Origin: Clostridium sp.
GTDB lineage: Bacteria > Cyanobacteriota > Vampirovibrionia > Gastranaerophilales > Gastranaerophilaceae
DNA length: 64,000 nucleotides
Direction: 5' to 3'
NCBI GenBank assembly: GCA_018362895.1
Contig: JAHALR010000001.1
Span: 62,001-126,000 of the forward strand
Under the pieces are notes generated by a model. It was not told where the DNA came from, did not search any database, and was given only the letters and a program-made list of their open reading frames with translations. Positions 44,723-53,934 of this stretch are shown here, one piece after another. The translations under genes were made by a program, and so were the position numbers. Each line of letters begins with the position of its first letter. Within the stretch, counting starts at the first letter, position 1.

Positions 44723-46616
44723 CTAACAATCCAACAAACTCTTCTACTAATTTTTCACTCCACTTTTTGCCAGCTTCGAGCCTTATAATCTCAATTGCCT
44801 CATCTTTTGTCCTGGCAACACGATAAGGACGACTTTGAGTCAAAGCATAATAAGCATCTACAAGCAGAATAATTTGTGAAGATAATGGAATATCATCACC
44901 ACTCAAATTATTTGGATACCCTGAACCGTCCCAATTTTCGTGATGAGATTCTATTATCGGAATAATATCAGAAATCCCGCCTATGGGTTGCAAAATTTTT
45001 CTCGCCGCAATAAGAGGATGTTCCTTTATTTTTTGCTTTTCATCTTCTGTCAGAGGTTCTTTTTTATTCAAAATCTCTTCAGGAATAAGCAATTTACCTA
45101 TGTCATAAAGCATCATAGCAATTTTTAATCTATCAATCTCTTCTTTAGAAAGTTCCATTTTCTTTGCCAGCTTGATAGCAATTGAAACTTTAGCTTTTGT
45201 GATACCACGTTTGTAATGCGAGTTGTATGTTTGTGCCAAAGTATCAGCCACTGAGAACAAGGTATCTTTTGTTTCCGTTGTATTTATAGACTTCAGCTTT
45301 GAAGTAATTTCTTTTGCTATTTTGTTTGGTATAGGAACTTTCTGTTTGGTAAGAATATCCATAAATGCGCCGAACGCAACTTCATGCCATTCAGATTCCA
45401 AATCAGTGTTTTTAACAAGAGTAACCCTGTTACGCCCGTTAATTTTTGATTTATACATAGCCTGATCAGTCATATCCAAAAGTTCATCAAGCTTTATTGA
45501 ATGTTCTGGGAAGGTTCCAACACCTACACTGGCAGTAATATGACCGATGGTATCCAGAGGCTGTGCTTCAATTGCCGCACGTATTCTTTCTGCTGCTATC
45601 ATAGCACCGGAAGAATCAACTCCGGGAAGAAGAATCGAAAATTCTTCCCCACCAAGACGTGCAGGTACATCTATTGACCTTGCATTCTTTTTTAGAATAT
45701 CAGCAATAGTTCTTATAGCAAGATCTCCAAAAAAGTGCCCGTATGTATCATTTATTTTTTTTAGATAATCCAAATCAAGACTAATAATTGAAAAAGGTTG
45801 ATGTAAACGCTGTGCACGTTCAGCTTCTTTTTGAAGTGCCTGATTAAAGTAACGTCTATTATATAACTCTGTCAAAGAATCAGTTACAGCCTCTTTTTTC
45901 AAATTTTCAAACAAATTCGCAATTGTAATAGCCATCTCAACCTGATTAGCAAACAGACTCAAAAAATTTAGCTCTTTGTCTGTCACTTCATCCCTCGGAG
46001 AAAATACCATCATTACACCAAAGGGATTATTAGATGGTGACAAAGGTATACATATAATATTTTTGCTCACGCCCAGCTTATTTATGTCTTCGATTTGTTC
46101 TGGCTTGAAGTCATACAAAAGACTGTTAATCGCATCCAGATATTCACTCGTAAAAAGAATACTTTTCTCTTCAATTGCTCTTGTTATAAGCATTTTGGGA
46201 TCATATTTCAAATGGTATTCATAAATATCCTGATTTTTTTCTTCAAGAAATTTGACCAGTTTCTTAAAAATAGGACTTTCTGAAAAGGCTTTGATTCTGT
46301 AATATTTACCTTTGTCATCATTACATACTTGAAGAATAGTACTGTTTATATAACCCATTTCACCATGAAGAGAATTAACCAGTTTTTGAAGCACAGTGGA
46401 CAAAGGTTCAGAAGAGTTCATTAATTCCCAAACGTGCTTCAGTGTAAGAAAAGCTTTATTTGCCTGATCAAGTTCCTGTGTTCTTTGTACTATTTCTTTT
46501 TCCAGAGCAAGATTTCTTTCATATATTTCAATGAACTCTTTTTTGTTAGATGAAATGCTATATTCAATTTCATTAACTTTTCGGGTATATTCTTTGAACT
46601 TTTTAAATAAATCCAT
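44700..46616 (-). CDS. GAF-GGDEF protein with degenerate HD-GYP domain
   Basis: A 638-residue soluble signalling protein. A coiled coil at 8-55, GAF-like sensor domain at about 70-230, GGDEF diguanylate cyclase domain at 240-400 with T-D-S-L-T-E-L-Y-N-R-R and active site G-G-E-E-F near 323, then an HD-GYP-like domain at 430-630. In the last, the metal His of the HD pair is Tyr (L-Y-D-I-G-K near 507) and the first His of the family is replaced (T-K-A-K-V), yet H-H-E-N-W-D-G-S-G-Y-P near 557 is intact. So it can probably make c-di-GMP, but phosphodiesterase activity is doubtful and the HD-GYP part may be a binding or regulatory domain. Confidence 0.9.
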   Translation of the reverse strand: MDLFKKFKEYTRKVNEIEYSISSNKKEFIEIYERNLALEKEIVQRTQELDQANKAFLTLKHVWELMNSSEPLSTVLQKLVNSLHGEMGYINSTILQVCNDDKGKYYRIKAFSESPIFKKLVKFLEEKNQDIYEYHLKYDPKMLITRAIEEKSILFTSEYLDAINSLLYDFKPEQIEDINKLGVSKNIICIPLSPSNNPFGVMMVFSPRDEVTDKELNFLSLFANQVEMAITIANLFENLKKEAVTDSLTELYNRRYFNQALQKEAERAQRLHQPFSIISLDLDYLKKINDTYGHFFGDLAIRTIADILKKNARSIDVPARLGGEEFSILLPGVDSSGAMIAAERIRAAIEAQPLDTIGHITASVGVGTFPEHSIKLDELLDMTDQAMYKSKINGRNRVTLVKNTDLESEWHEVAFGAFMDILTKQKVPIPNKIAKEITSKLKSINTTETKDTLFSVADTLAQTYNSHYKRGITKAKVSIAIKLAKKMELSKEEIDRLKIAMMLYDIGKLLIPEEILNKKEPLTEDEKQKIKEHPLIAARKILQPIGGISDIIPIIESHHENWDGSGYPNNLSGDDIPLSSQIILLVDAYYALTQSRPYRVARTKDEAIEIIRLEAGKKWSEKLVEEFVGLLDESKHNG

Positions 46617-46684
46617 TTTTACCGTCTGATCTATTCAATAAATTATGTAAATTCCAAAAGGATGTTTTCTATTATACAATCTTT

Positions 46685-47761
46685 TTATTCCAAATGTAAG
46701 AGTTTTTTAATCATATTAATCAATTCAGATGATTTTACAAACTCTCTACACAAATCCTTATTATCCTTTCTGGAACACTTTTTCTTCAAACAAGGATGAC
46801 AGTCCAGCACCGGAGCGAGAATATGACACTTCTCACCGAAAGGACCGCTTCTTTTTTCAGCAGTAGAAGTAAAGATAGTTATTACCTCAGGTTTAGATAC
46901 AGCCCAGGCAATATGCGCACTGCCAGAATCAGGAGATACGACAATATCAGACTGCCTGAAAACTTCAGCCAGCTCTTCAAGGTTCGTCTTTCCTGCCAGC
47001 ACAACTGCATTATGACAGTCAGATTCGTCCAAAAGTCTTTTTATAAGAGGCATATCTGAATCGGTTCCTGTAACCACGATATTTACTTTATTTTTTATCT
47101 CAAAAATCGTTTCTATCCAGTTTTTTTCAGCCCAGTGCTTATTTTCCCATGTCGTTGCAGGAGCAATTACAACAACCGGTTTTGATTTATCAATGTCCGA
47201 TAAAAGCTCAGAGACTTTATTTACAATCGAATCATCAGGCTTTTTTAGAACCATTTTGACATCCGAAGAATCTATACCAAGATAATCAGCCAGCTCCAGT
47301 GTCCTTTTTACAACGTGATAATCAGGATCAAAAAGTTTATGAGATGCTTTGACTCTTTCATTGACAAACAAAGGAGAGAATTCTCTGCCTCCTGTTAGAG
47401 CTATTTTTCTTTTAATCTTTAATAAAGGCAAAATCATTGCGGTTTTAAACAACTGCTGTGTGTCAAGCACAAGCTCATAGCCTTCTTGATTAATATCATT
47501 AATAATTTTGAAGAATTCTTTTATATTTTCAAAAGAAAAGCCTCTTTTTTTCCATAGCTTTTTAGGCAGGACATAACATTTGTCAACAAGAGGATTGCCA
47601 TTAATAAAAAGTTGTGCTTTGTCTTCTACAATCCATCCTATTTCACATGCAGGACAGGCTTTTTTTATAGCATAAGCAAGAGGAAGAGTATGTATAGTAT
47701 CTCCTATTGCACTCAATCTGAGAATTAAAATTTTTTTATATGCCAAATTTTTCTCACTCAT
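46685..47761 (-). CDS. Glycosyltransferase family 9 (heptosyltransferase-like)
   Basis: A 358-residue GT-B enzyme. I-L-R-L-S-A-I-G-D-T-I-H-T-L-P near the N-terminus and S-P-D-S-G-S-A-H-I-A-W-A in the C-terminal domain are the GT9 motifs of ADP-heptose:LPS heptosyltransferases. A Cys-rich tail (C-H-P-C-L-K-K-K-C, C-R) may bind iron or zinc, as in some WaaC/WaaF relatives. Acts at the cytoplasmic face in lipopolysaccharide core or other glycan assembly. No other LPS gene is near. Donor sugar unknown. Confidence 0.88.
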   Translation of the reverse strand: MSEKNLAYKKILILRLSAIGDTIHTLPLAYAIKKACPACEIGWIVEDKAQLFINGNPLVDKCYVLPKKLWKKRGFSFENIKEFFKIINDINQEGYELVLDTQQLFKTAMILPLLKIKRKIALTGGREFSPLFVNERVKASHKLFDPDYHVVKRTLELADYLGIDSSDVKMVLKKPDDSIVNKVSELLSDIDKSKPVVVIAPATTWENKHWAEKNWIETIFEIKNKVNIVVTGTDSDMPLIKRLLDESDCHNAVVLAGKTNLEELAEVFRQSDIVVSPDSGSAHIAWAVSKPEVITIFTSTAEKRSGPFGEKCHILAPVLDCHPCLKKKCSRKDNKDLCREFVKSSELINMIKKLLHLE

Positions 47762-47930
47762 TTCTGAATTATAACATTAAAAAACATACGTTATTATGAA
47801 AAATTTTAAAGTTCTTAGTACTTTTTAGACTTTTTGGTGGAGTCATGAAAAATACAAATTGATTATTATAAGAAAGTTGAAAATCGTCGCACAAAAAAGA
47901 AAAATAGTGCAAAAGTTAAAGGAATGATAA

Positions 47931-48173
47931 ATGAGCAACAAACGAGTCCTCAAGCTCCGTCAATCAATCTTAACACTAAATACCCAGCTGCTAAAGTTAA
48001 AAGACAAACTGGATATATCAGAAGAAAATAATATTAAATACAATAAAATTTTAATCAAAAAAGCTATTCTAAAAAAAGAACTTGATGAAAGCAAAAATAC
48101 TATTTTACAGAAATTTTTCAAAAAATTTTCCCATAAAGGAGAAAAACTTATCTGTGACTATTTCAAATCATAA
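47931..48173 (+). CDS. Small basic coiled-coil protein
   Basis: An 80-residue Lys-rich protein, heptad-like throughout its first 60 residues (L-R-Q-S-I-L-T-L-N-T-Q-L-L-K-L). AAAGGA precedes the ATG. Convergent with tdk, with one base between the two stops. No family; could be a DNA- or membrane-associated helix protein. Confidence 0.5.
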   Translation: MSNKRVLKLRQSILTLNTQLLKLKDKLDISEENNIKYNKILIKKAILKKELDESKNTILQKFFKKFSHKGEKLICDYFKS

Positions 48174-48174
48174 A

Positions 48175-48792
48175 CTATTTTGAAAAATTCAAAAGCCTGA
48201 AACTTTTCTTTTTATTTTCAGATTCCTTATCAGGAAGTTCATAACATTTCAAGCATCTGGCTTCATAAGTTTCGTCGCCTCCTATCATAATAAGAGGAGA
48301 GCTTTTATCAGCAGGAAAGCCGTTAATAAGACGTTGTGTTCTTGTTGCATGATCAGAACCGCATTTCATACAAACAGCAGTCAATTTATCAACTCTGTCA
48401 GCAAGACAAAGAAGCTCGGGCATACAACCGAACGGTTCACCTTTAAAATCCAGATCAAGCCCTGAAGCAATAACTCTTTTTCCATGCTCAACAAGTTTTT
48501 TGATAACAGAAACTATTTCTTCATCAAAAAACTGTATTTCATCGATTGCGATTATTTCATCATCAGGAGACAGTCTGCTTAAAATATCATGTGCGTTTTT
48601 TACAGTCACAGCATCCAACCACAAACCGTTCCTAGATTCAATGTAATCACCTTTTGAGCGTGTATCAACTTCGGGTGAAATAACTTTAACCTTTTTTTGA
48701 GCAATAATACATCTTTTCACTCTTCTTAAAAGTTCCTCTGTTTTACCACAGCTCATCGGACCCGTTATTATTTCAAAACTGTAACCAGTCAT
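48175..48792 (-). CDS. tdk: Thymidine kinase
   Basis: A 205-residue type II thymidine kinase that phosphorylates thymidine for the salvage pathway. P-loop G-P-M-S-C-G-K-T near 10-17, Walker B-like I-A-I-D-E-I-Q-F near 80, catalytic Glu in this segment, lasso/zinc motif C-M-K-C...C-L-K-C in the C-terminal half, and the R-T-Q-R-L near the lasso loop. Length is standard. Confidence 0.95.
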   Translation of the reverse strand: MTGYSFEIITGPMSCGKTEELLRRVKRCIIAQKKVKVISPEVDTRSKGDYIESRNGLWLDAVTVKNAHDILSRLSPDDEIIAIDEIQFFDEEIVSVIKKLVEHGKRVIASGLDLDFKGEPFGCMPELLCLADRVDKLTAVCMKCGSDHATRTQRLINGFPADKSSPLIMIGGDETYEARCLKCYELPDKESENKKKSFRLLNFSK

Positions 48793-48956
48793 AATAAAAT
48801 CCCTCTATAACTCCCTGTAAATCTGTATTTACATGTAAACAATTTTTTTCATGACAATCTATCCTACTATTATACGATAAATTATTTAATAAAAGATAAA
48901 GCCTTAAGATATCTTATCAATTAGCCTCGAAATAAGCTGTGTGATAATATATAGTC

Positions 48957-51053
48957 ATGTCTAAAGTACTTCTTGTTTCGGATAAAGAGAATCAAAACAA
49001 AGAAATAACAAAAATTCTTTCACAGTGTTCACTAGCAGTCATAACTTTATCAGATGAACCTGGAATAATAAGCTGCGTGGAAAGAAGACTCGTTCAATTA
49101 ATCATTATTGATGCAGAAATAAAATCTCTAGATGCTGTGATATTATGCAAAAAACTTCAGTCAATTGCACATAAAGAGAATATAATCCTCTTAAGCCTGA
49201 TAAACCAGAACACAGATGCCTCCGAACTGTTAAAACTAACAAGTGCTTATGTAACAAAACCTATAATTGAAAAAATACTTATTGCCACAGTTACTTCAAA
49301 TTTAAAATTGAAAAAAGCAATAGATACGCTTTCAAAAAGTAACAGTGAACTGGCAAAAAGTCTTTATCAACTGGATGTATTATACAACACATCTACACAG
49401 CTTGCAGGATCTTTAGACAAACAAAAACTTATAAATATAATGATTGACGGGTTAGAAAAAAGTCTCAGCTTTTCTCTGTCCTCTACACTTGTGTTCAATT
49501 CTGAACATGACATTGATTTAATCATCAATTCACTATACGGAATTTCTCCAAGACTGGAACACTCACTAAAACTCAGAGCAATTTTGAGTTACAGAGCACT
49601 TTTTGATAAAAAGCGTATCCCTTATGATTTAAATGTTTCTGATATAAAAGTAATCAAAAACATAAAACATCCTCTTGAGGAATATGACCTCAATATATTA
49701 AAATTTGACAATCTTTTTGCTCCTATAAATGTAGGCGAAAAGTTTTTCGGACTAATTGAAGTTTTTAGAGAAAATGATTTTACACAGGAAGACACCACCT
49801 GTTTTCAAACACTTGCAAGGCAGGTATCTCTTCCCCTGGAAAACGCCTCTTTATATGAAGAAATAAAGAAAACAAACACAAAACTAGAAAAACTTGAAAG
49901 ACTAAAATCTGAATTTATCTCTATTGTATCGCATGAACTTAGAACTCCGCTCACTGCAATCAAGAATTCTCTTGAAATATGCTTAAGCGGCAAAGCCGGT
50001 GAAGTAAGTACCGTAATGGATAAGTTTCTAAACATGGCAAAAAGAAATGTTACAAGACTTTCTGGAATCATCAATGACCTCCTTGATTTATCTAAAGTCG
50101 AAGCAGGGAAAATGGATTTTAAATTCGAAAAATCGAATATAAACACACCTGTTGAGTTTATGAAAAATACATTTGAAAATGTAGCCAAAGAAAAGAACAT
50201 AGACCTAATTCTTGAAAAAGAAGATGATATATCAGACACATACTTTGACAGCCAGAGAATTGAACAGGTTATGTCAAACCTAATATCAAATGCAATAAAA
50301 TTCACAAACGAAGGCGGCAAAATCATTGTAAAAACAGAAAATATTAAAGAATGCGACATAGAAAAACATAAGTTAATAGGTGTAGAAAATCCAATTCTAT
50401 ATGACAGATACATAAAAGTTTCTGTTACAGACAGCGGGATAGGCATTGCCGCAGAAGACCTAAAAAAAGTTTTTGACCAATTTCAACAAATAGAAAACTC
50501 ACTAAACAGAAAAAATGGAGGCACTGGACTCGGTTTGCCTATTGCTAAGCAACTCATTGAAGCTCATAAAGGTTTTATATGGGTCGAAAGTGAAGTCAAC
50601 AGAGGCACAACCTTCTCATTTGTAATTCCTATATTAAGTGAAAAAGAAAAATTTATTCTGGATCTTGATAAAGATATACAAAAAGCAAAAACATGCTCAC
50701 ACAACCTTTTGCTTCTAATGATACAAGAAAATGAATCAACCGGATATTCTTTCATTGAAAATGTAAAAAGTGAAAAAATATCAATTATAAGAAAAACAGC
50801 GAATACAAAAGAAGTTTACTTCAATGAAGACGGCAAAAATTGTTATGCAGTCATACTGCCTGAAGCGGACAAATTTGCCCAAAGCTTTATTGAAAAGAAA
50901 ATTGAAAGTACTATTGAACAGAATACAACAAGTTTAAAAAAATATGATATATTGTATTCAACAGCTCTTTTTCCTGATAGTGGAAAGGATGCCGCTGAAA
51001 TGATTGAAACAGCAGAAAAATTATTAAAGAAAAATAACAAGGTGGAGGCATAA
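48957..51053 (+). CDS. Sensor histidine kinase with N-terminal receiver-like and GAF domains
   Basis: A 698-residue cytoplasmic kinase without membrane segments. Residues 1-115 fold like a receiver (L-L-V-S-D-K-E, I-I-I-D-A-E near 51, V-T-K-P near 100) but the acidic pair D-D is changed to S-D-K, so it may not accept phosphate normally. GAF-like domain at 145-300; HisKA with I-V-S-H-E-L-R-T-P-L-T near 325; HATPase with N box, D-S-G-I-G-I-A and G-G-T-G-L-G-L-P to about 560. The last 135 residues form an unrecognised domain. GATAAT lies eight bases before the ATG and no ribosome binding site is present. First gene of a run with a receiver and a GspE-like protein. Confidence 0.92.
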   Translation: MSKVLLVSDKENQNKEITKILSQCSLAVITLSDEPGIISCVERRLVQLIIIDAEIKSLDAVILCKKLQSIAHKENIILLSLINQNTDASELLKLTSAYVTKPIIEKILIATVTSNLKLKKAIDTLSKSNSELAKSLYQLDVLYNTSTQLAGSLDKQKLINIMIDGLEKSLSFSLSSTLVFNSEHDIDLIINSLYGISPRLEHSLKLRAILSYRALFDKKRIPYDLNVSDIKVIKNIKHPLEEYDLNILKFDNLFAPINVGEKFFGLIEVFRENDFTQEDTTCFQTLARQVSLPLENASLYEEIKKTNTKLEKLERLKSEFISIVSHELRTPLTAIKNSLEICLSGKAGEVSTVMDKFLNMAKRNVTRLSGIINDLLDLSKVEAGKMDFKFEKSNINTPVEFMKNTFENVAKEKNIDLILEKEDDISDTYFDSQRIEQVMSNLISNAIKFTNEGGKIIVKTENIKECDIEKHKLIGVENPILYDRYIKVSVTDSGIGIAAEDLKKVFDQFQQIENSLNRKNGGTGLGLPIAKQLIEAHKGFIWVESEVNRGTTFSFVIPILSEKEKFILDLDKDIQKAKTCSHNLLLLMIQENESTGYSFIENVKSEKISIIRKTANTKEVYFNEDGKNCYAVILPEADKFAQSFIEKKIESTIEQNTTSLKKYDILYSTALFPDSGKDAAEMIETAEKLLKKNNKVEA

Positions 51054-51057
51054 AATA

Positions 51058-51432
51058 ATGGGTGATAACAAAAAAATTCTCATAGTTGATGACGAACAAG
51101 ACATTGTTGAAACGTTAAAATTTATGCTGGAAGCCCAGGGATATGAATGTTTTTGTGCTTATGACGGTGAGACCGGTCTTAATATGGCAAAAGAAATAAT
51201 CCCCGATTTAATGATTCTTGATGTAATGATGCCTAAAATCAACGGTTATAAAATAAGCCGTCTTTTAAAATATGACAACAAATACAAAGATATTCCAATT
51301 ATTATGGTTACTGCACGTTCTCAGGAAGACGACAAAATAATCGGACAGGAGACAGGTGTAAACGAATATATAACAAAACCGTTTGAACTCGATGAAGTAA
51401 TAAACAAAGTCAAAGAGTATCTGGAAAAATAA
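51058..51432 (+). CDS. Single-domain response regulator (CheY-like)
   Basis: A 124-residue receiver alone: I-V-D-D-E-Q acidic pocket, phospho-acceptor in M-I-L-D-V-M-M-P-K near 54, V-T-A-R Thr/Ala and T-K-P-F Lys. No output domain, so it signals by contact, presumably to the neighbours. It starts five bases after the kinase, with GGAGG upstream, and three bases before the GspE-like gene. The partner kinase is very likely the one just upstream. Confidence 0.93.
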   Translation: MGDNKKILIVDDEQDIVETLKFMLEAQGYECFCAYDGETGLNMAKEIIPDLMILDVMMPKINGYKISRLLKYDNKYKDIPIIMVTARSQEDDKIIGQETGVNEYITKPFELDEVINKVKEYLEK

Positions 51433-51435
51433 GCT

Positions 51436-52830
51436 ATGGAGTTTGTAAGAAATAAAACACTCGAAAAACTCAAATATGATCTGGTCAGAGACAATCTCAT
51501 AAAATATGAGGATTTGGAAATGGCTGAACAGGTTGCTGTTGCACAAAATGTCAACATAGGCCAGGTGTTGATTTCATCAGGCCTAATTCAGGAAGAAAAG
51601 CTTTTAAAGTTTCTAGAGAGTAAACTCCATATTCCTTATGTTAATCTTGATGATTATTCTCTGGATAAAAAATGTCTGAGCTATATAAACTTTAATAATG
51701 CGCAGAAATACAAAGTAATCCCACTTTTTGAAATAGAGGGAATTCTGACAGTAGCAATGTCAGACCCTCTGGATTTATTTGCAATAGACAAAATAGTCGA
51801 AGATGCAAAATGTGAAATTGAACCTGTCATTTCATCAGAAGGTGCCGTATTAAAGAAAATAGAAGAATATTACAACAGCGGAAATTCTGTCGGACAAATT
51901 TTTATTGATGAAACAAAACCAAAGTATGACTGGCGTGAGATTTTAAATAATGAAGATATTTCATCGAGTCTTTCTGACGAGCATATCCAAAAACTTATTC
52001 GTTCAATCTTAAAACAGGCTATTCAAGACGACATACACGAACTGTTTTTTGAACATGTACCAAACGGACTCAGTGTAACCTTCAAAAAAGATTCTCAAAA
52101 TGTATCAACAGGAGAAATACCGACTATTTTGGTTTCTTCATTCATTGCAAAATTAAAAACACTTGCAAATCTGGATCCAACAGTTTCTGAACTGCCTCAG
52201 CTTGGAAAATTAAGTTTCAAAGTTGATGATATGGCGCTTATTGCCAGCATTTCAGCATTCCCGACAATCCACGGAGAAAGAATTTCAATAAAAATCTACA
52301 AACCGCCTAAAACACTTAAAGAAATAGGGATTGATGATAAAAAAATAAACATAATTCAAAAATCATTATCGGCTCCGGGAATAATACTTGTTTGCGGCTC
52401 AGGACTGTGTGGAAAAACTCATTTAATATATTCCATATTGAACGACATATCCTCTGATGATAAAAATGTCATGACAATAGAATCAATAACAAAATACAAT
52501 CTGGAAAAAGTAAATCAGTGCGAACTTAATGAACACATAGGCTTCAATCTTGATAAGGCAATGAGATTTATTGAGTTTCAATCACCTGACATTTTGTATT
52601 TTGAAGGAATAAATACAAAAGAAGGACTGGACTATTTTACTTCATTAGTTTTTAAAAATAAAACATTGATTACAGAATTTCTTGCAGAGAACATTGCTGA
52701 TCTTATGAAAAAACTTTCATTGAGTGATTTTTCAATGTTCAAATCAATGTTAGGCTGCCTCATTTTTATACACAACAAAGAAAGCATAGAAGTTTTTGAT
52801 AAAAAAGCTTTAGAAAAATATTTTGCTTAA
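51436..52830 (+). CDS. GspE/PilB-like protein with decayed ATPase motifs
   Basis: A 464-residue protein. Residues 5-150 form the N-terminal MshEN/T2SSE-N domain (G-Q-V-L-I-S-S-G-L-I, V-I-P-L-F-E-I-E-G-I-L-T-V-A-M-S-D-P), which in relatives binds c-di-GMP. The ATPase part aligns with PilB by order, but only Walker A survives (G-S-G-L-C-G-K-T near 320). The Asp box I-E-D-P is I-E-S-I, the Walker B stretch D-P-D-x-I-x-V-G-E-I-R-D is S-P-D-I-L-Y-F-E-G-I-N, the His box is lost, the arginine fingers are gone, and the C-terminal tetra-Cys zinc site is missing. It is therefore probably a regulatory ATP-binding relative rather than a motor. It starts three bases after the receiver gene. Confidence 0.85.
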   Translation: MEFVRNKTLEKLKYDLVRDNLIKYEDLEMAEQVAVAQNVNIGQVLISSGLIQEEKLLKFLESKLHIPYVNLDDYSLDKKCLSYINFNNAQKYKVIPLFEIEGILTVAMSDPLDLFAIDKIVEDAKCEIEPVISSEGAVLKKIEEYYNSGNSVGQIFIDETKPKYDWREILNNEDISSSLSDEHIQKLIRSILKQAIQDDIHELFFEHVPNGLSVTFKKDSQNVSTGEIPTILVSSFIAKLKTLANLDPTVSELPQLGKLSFKVDDMALIASISAFPTIHGERISIKIYKPPKTLKEIGIDDKKINIIQKSLSAPGIILVCGSGLCGKTHLIYSILNDISSDDKNVMTIESITKYNLEKVNQCELNEHIGFNLDKAMRFIEFQSPDILYFEGINTKEGLDYFTSLVFKNKTLITEFLAENIADLMKKLSLSDFSMFKSMLGCLIFIHNKESIEVFDKKALEKYFA

Positions 52831-52935
52831 CTTTTGTAAAATTATATTAACAATTCCTTAAACTCGGTAAATCTCATGGAAAAAAAATTTTTTATTAGTA
52901 TATAGGGAACCGAAGGAAAAAAGGAATATTTAATT

Positions 52936-53934
52936 TTGGCAGTTGAAAAAATTACACAAAGAACTGTGGATTTGCCAGCGCAACAAACAGGCGATTCAAT
53001 TACAGTTAATAGTGCTAATAGTTTTAATAACAAATTTATTAATCCGTTTGAGAAGCCATCGCTTACTCAGCCGACAGCAGCTCAAACACGTTATTCCTCT
53101 GCACCGTCAAAAGGATTACTGTTTGGAGACAAACTTGTAGGACAAGATAACGAAGGTTATATTTCTGAAAAATCAGAATTACCAGAATCTTCAACAAGCG
53201 GACTGTCTGCAATTTCAAACTTCTGGAAAAGTAAATCAGCACAGTTCAAAAACTTCTTCGGAAACATTGGAAGCAACGTAAATGAATATGATGCTGCCGT
53301 AAATTCAGCATTAAAATATTTGCCAAGCCCGCTGGATCTTGAAGCAGCAGCAGAATCAATTCCCAGTATCCGAGCAATTTTGAAAAAAGAAAATTTGCCG
53401 GTAAAAATGAATTACAACAACTTAAAAACAATCAAACATACTCACCTTTCAACAACAATAGAATTCTCAAGAGCAATCGGTAAAGAAATGGGTATGAGTG
53501 AAAATGAATTAAAAACAATGGAAGCAGGTGCAGCTCTTCACGATATAGGCAAATCACTTGTACCCGAAGAAATATTGAATAAAAACGGAAGATTAACACC
53601 TGAAGAAAGAAAAGTTATCAATCTTCACTCTGTTTTGGGATATGAACTTTTGAAAGGTCTTGGTTTCGGTACAAATGTAGCTGAAATAGCAAGAGACCAC
53701 CACAATCCAAATTCAAAAAACAAAATGGCTCAAATTGTCCGAGCCGCAGACGTTTACTCAGCAATGAGAGAAGAACGTCCTTACAAAACAGCAAAAACAC
53801 ATGATGAAGCAATGGCAGTTTTGAAAGATATGAATATTAAACCGGAAATTTTAAACGCATTAGACAAAAATTATGCACCTAAAAAAACACCGGAAATTAC
53901 TGTGCCCTATCGTACTCAGACTTCAGCAGCTTAG
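52936..53934 (+). CDS. HD-domain protein lacking the GYP motif
   Basis: A 332-residue protein: 100 residues of disordered, Thr/Ser/Pro-rich sequence, a helical linker, then an HD domain at 170-300. H-L-S-T-T-I-E-F near 174 (first His), A-A-L-H-D-I-G-K-S near 200 (HD pair), L-H-S-V-L-G-Y-E, R-D-H-H-N-P near 255, and A-A-D-V-Y-S-A-M-R-E-E-R-P-Y-K are kept, but the DGxGYP segment is replaced by a shorter N-S-K-N-K-M-A-Q. TTG is the start: AAGGAA lies about nine bases upstream and no Met occurs before residue 155. The tail overlaps the convergent TPR gene by 38 bases. Substrate unknown; c-di-GMP or another nucleotide. Confidence 0.85.
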   Translation: MAVEKITQRTVDLPAQQTGDSITVNSANSFNNKFINPFEKPSLTQPTAAQTRYSSAPSKGLLFGDKLVGQDNEGYISEKSELPESSTSGLSAISNFWKSKSAQFKNFFGNIGSNVNEYDAAVNSALKYLPSPLDLEAAAESIPSIRAILKKENLPVKMNYNNLKTIKHTHLSTTIEFSRAIGKEMGMSENELKTMEAGAALHDIGKSLVPEEILNKNGRLTPEERKVINLHSVLGYELLKGLGFGTNVAEIARDHHNPNSKNKMAQIVRAADVYSAMREERPYKTAKTHDEAMAVLKDMNIKPEILNALDKNYAPKKTPEITVPYRTQTSAA

